A stretch of 53,229 nt of DNA from an uncultured Pelagibacteraceae bacterium (GCA_902607525.1 CACLKK010000002.1:1-53229), one strand, 5' to 3'; counted from the stretch's first letter, positions 44,758-53,229 are shown. Numbers and translations: made by a program. Notes: generated by a model not told the origin, from the letters alone.

Positions 44758-45582
44758 ATGCTAATTGACTCTTTTCTTTTTTTTAACGAAACTGAACTAA
44801 CCGAACTAAGAATCAAATATTTAAATAAAATAGTTGACTATTTTGTGGTAATAGAAGCAGATATTACTCATCAAGGTCAAAAAAAAGCATGGAATTTTCC
44901 AAAAATTCTAGAAAATAATTTAAAAGAATTTTCAAAAAAAATTCAGTATCACCAACTTAATATTGATCCAGAAAAAATAAAAAACGAGGAAAGTTGGATA
45001 ATTGATAATGTAAAAGGTGACGATGCTTGGAGAATTGAAAATTTTCAAAGAAATTATATTAAAAATGCTTGCCAAAAATTTTCAGATCAAGATATTTTGA
45101 TCATAAGTGATGTAGATGAAATACCTTCAAAGTCAAAACTTGAATTTATAAAAACAAGTAATTTTAAGAAAATTGCACCAATAGCTTTTGAACAATATTT
45201 ATTTCATATAGATTGTAATTTTTTAAAGCTAGAAAGTTGGAGAGGAAGTATAGTAACGACAATGCAAATTTGTAATGCTTATTCACCACATAAACTTAGA
45301 AGATTAAGAAATAAAATATCACATTTTACTGACTCAGGTTGGAGCTTTTCTTCCTTTGGTGGACCAAAAAAAATTAAGGAAAAATTAGAATCTATTGCAC
45401 ACAAAGAATTTAATAATGATAAATTTAAAAATTTAGATCATATAATTAATTGTCAAAAAACTGGAGCTGACTTATTTCATAGAAAAGTTAAAGCAAAAAA
45501 AATAGATAAAACATTTTTTCCTGAAGATTTGTTAAAATTAATGGAAGAAAATCCTGATTATTATTTTGGTCCGAAATTATAA
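44758..45582 (+). CDS. GT17-like glycosyltransferase
   Basis: MLIDSFLFFNETELTELRIKYLNKIVDYFVVIEADITHQGQKK, ILIISDVDEIPS and SGWSFSSFGG motifs. Confidence 0.8.
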   Translation: MLIDSFLFFNETELTELRIKYLNKIVDYFVVIEADITHQGQKKAWNFPKILENNLKEFSKKIQYHQLNIDPEKIKNEESWIIDNVKGDDAWRIENFQRNYIKNACQKFSDQDILIISDVDEIPSKSKLEFIKTSNFKKIAPIAFEQYLFHIDCNFLKLESWRGSIVTTMQICNAYSPHKLRRLRNKISHFTDSGWSFSSFGGPKKIKEKLESIAHKEFNNDKFKNLDHIINCQKTGADLFHRKVKAKKIDKTFFPEDLLKLMEENPDYYFGPKL

Positions 45583-45587
45583 ATTAG

Positions 45588-46319
45588 ATGATTTACGTTT
45601 CTATAAGTACAATTCCGCAAAGATTAAAAAACTTAAATGAGACTATTGAATCTTTATTAAAGCAGACTAAAAAACCTAATAAAATTTTTATTAACATTCC
45701 TCATAAATACGAGCGTTTTTCTGAAATTATTGAGGACAATCAAATCCCTAAATTTAATAGCGATATCGTTGAGGTTACAAGATGTGAAGATTGTGGACCC
45801 GGAACGAAATTATTAGGTTCTTTGAATAAAGTTAAAAAAAATTCTTTATTGATTTTAGCTGATGACGACCATGTTTATAGAGATTATATGATAGAAAAAT
45901 TTTTTTATTTTTATTCTAAAGCGCCTAATAATGCTTATAGTTTTTATGTTCATCCACTGGGAAATTTTGGGATTGGTCAGGGAGCAGACGGTTTTGCGAT
46001 AAATACAAATAATTTAGAAGGTATAAAAAATTTTTATAATGATGTTGTAAAAGATTATAAAGAGCTTTTTTTATATGATGATTTATGGATTTCTTATTTT
46101 TTGTATTTTTTTAAAAAAAATAAAATACTTTCTTTGCAAGAACATTTAAGAAAAGATAGTGAAGGTAAACCTTCTCTAATTTATAAAACGCGCATTGTTG
46201 CTTCTGGACTCGTTTCAACATACGGAAAAAATTTAATAGAGGCAGTAAAAAAAAGAGATCAAATAGCAGTTAAAAGTTTTAAATATATGCAGGAGAAAAC
46301 AAAAAATTTAAACTTTTAG
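45588..46319 (+). CDS. Probable GT-A fold glycosyltransferase
   Basis: SISTIPQRLKNLNETIESLLKQTKKPNKIFINIP and LILADDDHVY. Confidence 0.6.
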   Translation: MIYVSISTIPQRLKNLNETIESLLKQTKKPNKIFINIPHKYERFSEIIEDNQIPKFNSDIVEVTRCEDCGPGTKLLGSLNKVKKNSLLILADDDHVYRDYMIEKFFYFYSKAPNNAYSFYVHPLGNFGIGQGADGFAINTNNLEGIKNFYNDVVKDYKELFLYDDLWISYFLYFFKKNKILSLQEHLRKDSEGKPSLIYKTRIVASGLVSTYGKNLIEAVKKRDQIAVKSFKYMQEKTKNLNF

Positions 46320-47293
46320 TTTTCTAACCTTATCAAAGAAATTTTTCCATTCCAAAGATCTTGCGTTCCATGAATAAGTTTCATTTATTTTTTCTCTTTG
46401 TAATTTCAGTTTTTTCTGTGTTGTATCAGACCAAAAATTATTAATACTTTCTAAAAGCGCCTCTCTATACTTTACTTCTAATTTTTCCGGCGTTTTTTCA
46501 AAATATATTACTTTTCCAAATGGTGAACAGGTCTCACTAAGGGCGCCAAGGTCTGTAGTTACCACTTCACAACCTGCCGCCATAGACTCAATTGCAGCTA
46601 TACAACTTGTTTCAGGCCAAATGCTTGGATAAGCAAAAATATGCATTTTTTTTAATTTTTCTATTACTTTTTCATTTTTTAAATAACCAAAATAATTAAC
46701 ATTTTTTGTATTTTTGCATTCATCAAAAAGTTCCTTGTAAGTTTTTTCCAAGAATAGAATCAAATTTTTTTTCCATAAATTATCGTAGAGGAACAGACAT
46801 TTAGTTCTACATTATCCAAATTTAAATCTTTAAAAACTTTTAATAAAATTTTTAATCCTCTCCAAGGTGTAGTATGGTAAATTAAGTTTATTTTGTCCGA
46901 AGGTTTTTCAACAAAACTTATTTTATCTATAGCATTTTTAATTACTATTGTTTTATTTCGAGGAATATGAAAATATTTTATATGCTGTTCAAGATTCCAA
47001 TTAGAGTTATATACAATCCAATCTAACTTATTTACAAATTCTTTCGATCCTAAGTTTTTAGCTTCATTTTGGTTAACAAAATGATGCATCCAAAGAATAT
47101 TAATCTTATCTTTTTCTAGGAGATCATAATTAGCGCTATTTAAAATAAGATTTATATCTTTAAAACTTTCATCAGGCACATGTTTTAATAGCAATCTAAA
47201 TTGACTTTCGCTTCCTCCAAACGAATCTTTAAAAGAAACGGGTCTAGATTTATCATCATCTGCTTTTTTTAAAATTCTAGATTTTTCTTCCAC
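46308..47293 (-). pseudogene. GT4-family glycosyltransferase split by a +1 frameshift in an A8 run (reading 46760-47293 then 46308-46763)
   Basis: Removing one A gives ...SSTIIYGKKFDSILGKTYKELFDEC..., joining N-terminal ORF to HIFAYPSIWPETSCIAAIESMAAGCEVVTTDLGAL C-terminus. Confidence 0.85.
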
Positions 47294-47309
47294 AAATAAT
47301 CTTGATAAA

Positions 47310-47903
47310 TTATTTAGCTACAAATTCATTTAAAGTAACAAATAACTTTGTAATATCTCCATTATTTGTTTCTATTACAGATGCAAACTCTTCTTTCTGA
47401 GTTCTTGCTAAACTTAGTCCTTCTATTATTAAATCTCTTATTAATGGCTTGTCAGGGTTTTTTGTGTAAACCCTCCACTCAATTTTAACCTCAGGCTTTT
47501 TGTCAGTGGCAAGAAGAACACTTTTAACAATGGTATATTTAGCATTTAAAACTTCTGTTGAAACCACATCAATTTTGGGATCGGAGTAATCAGTTAACCT
47601 AGAAGTAAAACTTTTTAAAAAATATTTTTCAAATAATGAAAGATATTCTTTCATTTGTTCTTCATTTAGTAGCTTTCTGTAGTTTCCTATAGAATAATAA
47701 GCGACTCCTTTTATATCTACAGTTTTTAAAGCCATTTCTGATAGTTTTTTAGTTTTAAATTCTTTTGTATTGGTATCAACAAGAATTTTTTTAGCATCAT
47801 TAACTATTTCTTGAATAAACTGTTTTGGATCACTGCTATAGGCAAAACTTTCCTGACTTAGTCCAAAAACAAAAAAAACAATAATGAAAAATTTTTTTTT
47901 CAT
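47310..47903 (-). CDS. mlaC: MlaC/Ttg2D phospholipid-binding protein
   Basis: Signal peptide; MKEYLSLFEKYFLKSFTSRL and IRDLIIEGLSLARTQKEEFASVI motifs. Confidence 0.9.
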   Translation of the reverse strand: MKKKFFIIVFFVFGLSQESFAYSSDPKQFIQEIVNDAKKILVDTNTKEFKTKKLSEMALKTVDIKGVAYYSIGNYRKLLNEEQMKEYLSLFEKYFLKSFTSRLTDYSDPKIDVVSTEVLNAKYTIVKSVLLATDKKPEVKIEWRVYTKNPDKPLIRDLIIEGLSLARTQKEEFASVIETNNGDITKLFVTLNEFVAK

Positions 47904-47966
47904 GGGAATTATTTTTTATTAAATTAATTACTGTCTATTTCTTCCCAATCACTGTCATCCTGAGTT

Positions 47967-48737
47967 TCAACAGCTGAAGTAGAGTTTGCTATTTTTTTTC
48001 TTTCTATTTTGTAAATACAAGCTTTTTAGTGAAGCATAAAGATCTATAGAATTTTCTTCTAGACTATCCCAGGACTCAATATTTTTTGCTCTGAAATCAA
48101 CTGCACCTGTAGATCTGTAATAATAATAGTTATGTTCGGAATAATTACTGTTTCCTACCAATCCATTATCTATTTCTGTATTATGAGTAATTTGATAAAT
48201 TGGATCTATAAATACATTACCAACTAAGCCAATTGCATCTCTCGTGGTTGTTGGACCCAAAATTGGAAGTACAAAATAACAACCACTATCCGCACCCCAT
48301 GCTCCTAAAGTTTGCCCAAAATCTTCTTTACCCTGGTCTTCGAAACCTAATTTTGAAGCAGGATCAAAAAATCCTAAAATACCAGCTGTTGTATTTATAC
48401 CAAACCGTGCAGCAGTATTTCCTGCTCGATCCAAATCTCCCTGCAAAAGATTATTTGAAAGAGTTAATAGGGAACGCAGGTTATCAACTGCATTTCCAGT
48501 TCCTTTTCTTATTGGTGCTGGAAGAGCTCGATATCCTTTTGCAACTGGTTCAAAAATTACTTTATCTAATGCGTGATTGAATTTGAACATAGCTCTACTT
48601 ACACCTTCAAAGCATTCTTCCGCTGTATTTTGTGAGCTTGATTTTTTTAATTCTTCACTTCCTTCCGTGCCCGCTAAAGCCGAACCCGTTTGGATTAAAA
48701 GCGCAAAAATAGATATATATACAAATTTTCTTATCAT
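47967..48737 (-). CDS. mlaA: MlaA/VacJ lipoprotein; C-terminus probably frameshifted
   Basis: FNHALDKVIFEPVAKGYRALP, NLRSLLTLSNNLLQGDLDRAGNTAARFGINTTAGILGFFDPA, FGQTLGAWG. Confidence 0.92.
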   Translation of the reverse strand: MIRKFVYISIFALLIQTGSALAGTEGSEELKKSSSQNTAEECFEGVSRAMFKFNHALDKVIFEPVAKGYRALPAPIRKGTGNAVDNLRSLLTLSNNLLQGDLDRAGNTAARFGINTTAGILGFFDPASKLGFEDQGKEDFGQTLGAWGADSGCYFVLPILGPTTTRDAIGLVGNVFIDPIYQITHNTEIDNGLVGNSNYSEHNYYYYRSTGAVDFRAKNIESWDSLEENSIDLYASLKSLYLQNRKKKNSKLYFSC

Positions 48738-48842
48738 TTAGGTTCCTTTTTTTTATGTTATATATATTATTCTTTAAAAAAATAGTTAAAATTGTGTCAA
48801 CAATAGGTTGTATTTATATGGTTTTGACTGGGGTATAACAAT

Positions 48843-49569
48843 ATGAAAATTTATAATTATTATTCACCAAATTTTAATAATAAAAAAAGACCATTAAACT
48901 CAATAAAGACAATAATAATCCATTATACAGGAATGCAATCTGAACGAGAATCTATAGAAAGATTACGTAACCCTAGAGCCAAAGTAAGCAGCCATTTTCT
49001 AATCAATAAAAATGGTAAAATTTATAGATTGGTAAAAGATAATAATGTTGCTTGGCATGCGGGAAAATCTTGCTGGGGAAAATATAAAAATTTAAATAAA
49101 AATTCTATTGGTATTGAATTAGTAAATAAGGGACACAAATTTGGTTATACAAATTTTAACAAAAAGCAAATTTCTAGTTTAATAAAAATTTGTAATATTT
49201 TAGTTAAAAAATATAAAATAAAAAAAAGAAATATAGTCGGTCATTCTGATATTGCTCCATATAGAAAAAATTGATCCTGGTGAAAAATTTCCATGGAAAT
49301 TATTAGCAAAAAAAAATTTAGGAATTTGGCACCGTTGTGAAACTAATATTTTAAGAAAATACAGAGGGGTTAAAATTTTTAAAAAAACAGATCAAATTAA
49401 ATTTATTCAAGATTTAAAAAAAATTGGATATTGTTTTTCTTCTACAAACAAATTTTTTTATAGAAAAACCATAAAAGCTTTTCAAAGGCATCATAGAAAG
49501 GAACTTGTTAATGGGGTAGCAGATAAAGAATGTTTAATTATTAGTCAAAATTTATTAAAATATCTGTAA
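48843..49569 (+). pseudogene. N-acetylmuramoyl-L-alanine amidase (AmiD-like) split by a +1 frameshift in an A6 run
   Basis: Amidase_2 ORF 48843-49274 (IIIHYTGMQSE...GHSDIAPYRK) then 49252-49569 (IDPGEKFPWKLLAK...); dropping one A fuses them as GHSDIAPYRKIDPGEKFPW. Confidence 0.88.
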
Positions 49570-49576
49570 AAAACCC

Positions 49577-49605
49577 TTGATTTTTATGCTTTTCTTCCAT
49601 ATTAA
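49577..49605 (+). promoter_or_regulatory. Candidate rnpB sigma70 promoter TTGATT-N17-TATTAA
   Basis: -35 49577-49582, -10 49600-49605, positioned about 6 nt before the predicted RNA 5' end. Confidence 0.6.
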
Positions 49606-49610
49606 ACCTA

Positions 49611-49973
49611 TTGCCAGACAATTGATTAGTCGCTTTTGTTGAATAAACAAGAGAGGAAAGTCCGGGCTCTTTAAGAATACGGTGCCAGATAACATCTGGC
49701 GGGGGAAACCCCAGGGATAGTGCCACAGAAAATAAACCGCCTGATCAAGGCAAGGGTGAAAAGGTGTGGTAAGAGCACACCGGTTTTTTGGTAACAAAAA
49801 ACGCATGGAAAACCCCACCGGGAGCAAGACCAAATAGAGATAGCATGGCCATTTTGGCCGAAAACAGTTCTTAGTTAGCTATCTGGGTTGGTTGCTAGAG
49901 GCTAAGTGTGAATTTAGTCCCAGACAAATGACTGATTTAAATGACAGAACCCGGCTTACAGATTGTCTGGCAT
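49611..49973 (+). ncRNA. rnpB: RNase P RNA, bacterial class A
   Basis: GAGAGGAAAGTCCGGGCTC, GGGGGAAACCCC, GATAGTGCCACAGAAA, AGGGTGAAAAGGTG, AGAACCCGGCTTACAG; terminal helix TGCCAGACAA/TTGTCTGGCA. Confidence 0.93.
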
Positions 49974-50061
49974 AACTGTAAACAATCTACACACTACATA
50001 ATAGAAAAATACCAAATGTTCATGCTTTGATTCCTTAATGATTCAAATCTGTGCTTAAAAA

Positions 50062-50141
50062 TCAACCTATACGATTTTCTAGAAAAGCATGCTTTTTTGC
50101 ATAAAAAAGGTCAAAAATTAAGGTATTGACGTATAGGTTGA
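50062..50141. repeat. 12-bp perfect inverted repeat TCAACCTATACG...CGTATAGGTTGA enclosing two smaller palindromes
   Basis: Arms 50062-50073 and 50130-50141; inside AAAAGCATGCTTTT (50083-50096) and CTTTTTT-GCAT-AAAAAAG (50092-50109). Confidence 0.75.
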
Positions 50142-50154
50142 AAACCCATAATAT
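50126..50154 (+). promoter_or_regulatory. Candidate sigma70 promoter upstream of mraZ, TTGACG-N17-TAATAT
   Basis: -35 50126-50131, -10 50149-50154. Confidence 0.65.
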
Positions 50155-50168
50155 CCCATGTATTCCCA
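50144..50168. promoter_or_regulatory. Candidate MraZ operator: ACCCA-N5-TCCCA-N5-TCCCA (three TGGGN repeats on the minus strand, 10-bp spacing)
   Basis: Read directly; overlaps the candidate -10 and start site of the mraZ promoter. Confidence 0.75.
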
Positions 50169-50180
50169 AAGGAGGGGGAT

Positions 50181-50318
50181 ATGGTGCTAAGAAAGCTAAA
50201 TCACAGATTAAGTCTTGATTTCTTTCGGGGTGCCCTTGACTTAAAAAAACATGTTTTTATCTACTTACGAAAACAAATTAGACAAAAAATGGAGGGTTTC
50301 AGTGCCAGCCAGCTTTAG
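50181..50318 (+). CDS. Candidate 45-aa leader ORF overlapping mraZ start ([45 protein letters not shown])
   Basis: Strong Shine-Dalgarno AAAGGAGG (50168-50175) 5 nt before ATG; out of frame with mraZ. Translation unproven. Confidence 0.3.
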   Translation: MVLRKLNHRLSLDFFRGALDLKKHVFIYLRKQIRQKMEGFSASQL

Positions 50319-50715
50319 ATCTTATTTAAGTAGCATGGGTTACAATGGAGTTATTTGTTATCCTTCATTTAATAATCCTTCAATAGAAGGATGTTCCCAA
50401 AATAGAATAGAAAAACTTTCAAGCTCCATAGATTCATTAAATCCGTTTGAGGAAAAAAGAGATATTTTTGCGACTTCAGTATTAGCTGAAAGTGTAAACC
50501 TTCAATTTGATAGTGAAGGTAGAATTTCTATACCTGATAAATTATTAAATCATGCAAAAATTAAACAGACCATGCTTTTTGTTGGTCAAGGAACCACTTT
50601 TCAAATCTGGGAACCAAAACTTTTTGAAAAATTCAAAGTGCAAGCTAGAAAAAAAGCTAATTTGAATAGGGCAAGTTTAAAATGGGAAACGCAATTTAAA
50701 AAGGAGGAAAAATGA
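50251..50715 (+). CDS. mraZ: Transcriptional regulator MraZ
   Basis: [23 protein letters not shown] and second AbrB-like repeat [19 protein letters not shown]. Confidence 0.93.
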   Translation: MFLSTYENKLDKKWRVSVPASFRSYLSSMGYNGVICYPSFNNPSIEGCSQNRIEKLSSSIDSLNPFEEKRDIFATSVLAESVNLQFDSEGRISIPDKLLNHAKIKQTMLFVGQGTTFQIWEPKLFEKFKVQARKKANLNRASLKWETQFKKEEK

Positions 50716-52224
50716 CAATAAATATTAAAGGTCCAGAATTAAGAGAGTTGAAACCAAGAATTTTAGTTTTAGGTGTTGGAGGAGCTGGTGGAAATGCTAT
50801 TAACAGCATGATCGAGTCAGGTTTGCAGGGTGTAGAATTTGTTGCAGTAAATACAGATGCACAAGATTTAAAAATGAATAAAGCTCAGGCGAAAATACAA
50901 ATAGGAACAAATTTAACTAAAGGTCTAGGTGCTGGAGCCAAACATGATATTGGCCAAGCTGCAGCCGACGAATCTTTAAACGATATTGTTGATTATATTA
51001 AAGGCAGTAACATGGTTTTCATAACAGCTGGAATGGGTGGTGGTACTGGAACTGGGGCATCACATGTAATTGCAAGAGCGGCTAAAGAATTAAATATACT
51101 TACAGTTGGAGTTGTAACGCTTCCTTTTTTCTTATGAAGGACCAAAGAGAATGCGAATAGCTTTTCAAGGACTTGATGAGTTAAAAAAACATTTAGATAC
51201 AAACATAGTAGTTCCAAATCAAAATCTTTTTAAAGTTAGCAATGAAAAAACAGGATTTAAAAATTCATTTGGTTTATCAAATGATGTTTTAAAATTTGGA
51301 GTACAAAGTGTAACTGATTTAATGGTCAGACCGGGCCTTATCAATTTAGATTTTGCTGATGTCGAAACTATTATGAAGGGCATGGGCAAAGCAATGATGG
51401 GCACAGGTGAGGCTGAAGGAGAAAATAGAGCAGAGGAAGCTTCAAATGCAGCTCTCAACAATCCTTTAATTGATGAATACTCTTTAAAAGGAGCAAAAGG
51501 TCTTTTACTTAATATTACAGGAGGTTCTGATTTAACTTTGTTTGAAGTTGATCATATTGCAAACAAAATTAGAGCTGAAGTATCTCCTGATGCAGAATTA
51601 ATTTTTGGTTCAATAGAAGATGAAAATTTAAATGGAAAAATAAGAGTATCAATAGTTGCAACATCATTGGACGGACAAGAACCAAATGTAAAACCAGTTG
51701 TTAGCATGGTACATAGGTTACATAATAGAAATACCGGGCATACCGATAATCTTGCTAGCACTTTAGCAACTAGCCAAACAGCTATAAGTGCAACAGAAGG
51801 TGCAACTGCATTAAATCTAGATAATGTGATTCAGGAAAACGAAGTTGTAAAAGAAAAAACAGAAAGTGTTGAAAACAAGGAATCAATCGATGATCCTGCT
51901 TTGCAAAATGTTTCAATAGAGAATGCAACTTACTTACAAAATTTGGAAGAAAATGCACCTCAAGGAGAAATTCATCAAACAAAAGATGACCCTCCTACTT
52001 TCGAAGTAGATAGTATTGAATTAGCTACTCCAGATCTTTTTTCTAATGAAACAGATGACAATTTAACTTCACAAATAAATCAAGACGAACAACAACCAGT
52101 AGTATTTGAAAAAGCAAACATACAAACAAAAGAAGAAGAAATAAAAGAGCCAGAAATGTTCGAAGAATCTAACTTGGAGGAAGATTTTGAAATACCTGCT
52201 TTTTTACGAAGACAAAAAAATTAA
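50712..52224 (+). pseudogene. ftsZ: Cell division protein FtsZ, split in this sequence by a +1 frameshift in a T6 run (probably a sequence error)
   Basis: 50712-51137 ([39 protein letters not shown]) and 51151-52224 (VPNQNLFKV, NLDFADVETIMKGMGKAMMGTGEAEGENRA, C-terminal peptide EIPAFLRRQ); dropping one T gives [19 protein letters not shown]. Confidence 0.95.
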
Positions 52225-52246
52225 ATGCAAAAGAAAAGAGATATTT

Positions 52247-53229
52247 ATGAATGCCACCATGTCACTGGAAAAAACAAAACATCATCCGGTGATGCTCAAT
52301 CAAGTATTAAGCATTATATCCCCTCAACATGGTGGCACGTTTATTGATTGTACATTTGGCGGCGGGGGCTACTCTCAAGCAATATTAAAATTTCCAGGCA
52401 CAAAAGTACTTGCTATCGACAGAGATGATATAACACAAACGCATGCTAATTTATTAAAAAAAAAATTTCCAAACAGATTTAATTTTTTTCAGGAAAGATT
52501 TAGCAATTTGAGCAAAGTAGTTCAGGAAAATTTAAATCCAAAAGCTGTAATATTTGATTTAGGATTGTCGTCATTCCAGTTGGCAGATAAGAACAGAGGA
52601 TTTTCTTTTGATTCAGAAAATTTTTTAAATATGGAGATGGGTATTAATGAATATTCTGCTTATGATGTAATAAATACTTTAGATAAAGAACATTTAGCAA
52701 AGATAATAAAATTTTTAGGAGAAGAAAAAGATGGAAAAATAATTGCAAATAAAATTCATAAATATAGAAGTGAAAAACCAATAAAAACATCAAAAGAACT
52801 TGCTGCCATAATAAATGAAGCTAAAAGACGAAGAAATAATTACAAAAAGAACCCAGCAACAAAAACATTTCAGGCTATTAGAATATTTGTAAATAGAGAG
52901 TTAACAGAATTGATATCGGGACTAATTCAAGCAGCAAAAATTCTTTCACGTGGAGGAATTCTTATTGTTGTTAGTTTTCATTCATTAGAAGATAAAATAG
53001 TAAAAAATTTTTTTAATCTTTATTCAAATTTGAAAAAAAATCCCTCAAGATATTTACCTATGAATGAAAGTAAATCTAGTTTATTTAAATTAACTTCAAA
53101 AAAACCACTTATTCCAGACTCGCATGAAATTAATAAAAATATTCGTTCACGATCAGCGAAACTTAGATATGGAGTTAGAAATGATAATTCTTTTTTTTAT
53201 CCAGAAGAATTTAAAAATAAATTTATAAA
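52247..53229 (+). CDS. rsmH: 16S rRNA (cytosine(1402)-N4)-methyltransferase, no stop reached before window end
   Basis: Open frame from ATG 52247: HHPVMLNQVLSIISPQHGGTFIDCTFGGGGYSQAIL, IFDLGLSSFQL, NPATKTFQAIRIFVNRELTEL, SFHSLEDKIVKNFF. Absent from the ORF track because it is open at the edge. Confidence 0.94.
   Translation, partial: MNATMSLEKTKHHPVMLNQVLSIISPQHGGTFIDCTFGGGGYSQAILKFPGTKVLAIDRDDITQTHANLLKKKFPNRFNFFQERFSNLSKVVQENLNPKAVIFDLGLSSFQLADKNRGFSFDSENFLNMEMGINEYSAYDVINTLDKEHLAKIIKFLGEEKDGKIIANKIHKYRSEKPIKTSKELAAIINEAKRRRNNYKKNPATKTFQAIRIFVNRELTELISGLIQAAKILSRGGILIVVSFHSLEDKIVKNFFNLYSNLKKNPSRYLPMNESKSSLFKLTSKKPLIPDSHEINKNIRSRSAKLRYGVRNDNSFFYPEEFKNKFI

Noticed and set aside
48233-48580. 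115-aa plus-strand ORF opposite mlaA
   Set aside because: Antisense to a clear MlaA; no independent support.
49541-49833. Minus-strand ORFs (61 aa and 92 aa) over rnpB
   Set aside because: Overlap a confident RNase P RNA.

Overview
AT-rich, gene-dense alphaproteobacterial chromosome segment. Low GC, short spacers, petABC, CcrM, and an rnpB-mraZ-ftsZ-rsmH block make Pelagibacterales/SAR11-like the best guess; this is inference. Most of the window is core housekeeping: ccrM, rnhB, ispE, tRNA-Gln, cca, greA, hemF, trmL, petABC, ychF, pth, rplY, prs, lgt, a MarR/response regulator/histidine kinase set, ilvE, pgsA, uvrC, folB/folM, uvrB, aspC, trxB, guaC, carAB, dnaG and rpoD. An accessory glycosyltransferase/sulfotransferase island runs from about 41.6 to 47.3 kb around a tRNA(CAU). 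It is followed by mlaC/mlaA, an amidase, rnpB, mraZ, ftsZ and a truncated rsmH. Main second-look items: (1) two tandem in-frame 24-codon single-TM sORFs behind petABC, missing from the ORF track; (2) a three-repeat MraZ-type operator on a sigma70-like promoter upstream of mraZ, with a nearby inverted repeat, a GANTC pair and a strong-SD overlapping leader ORF; (3) a perfect 9+1+9 palindrome between the -35 and -10 in the MarR/ilvE intergenic region; (4) four +1 homopolymer frameshifts in 46.7-51.2 kb, one in essential ftsZ, which look like sequence errors rather than biology; (5) ftsZ placed directly between mraZ and rsmH. I found no convincing novel defence or mobile system and no CRISPR array.
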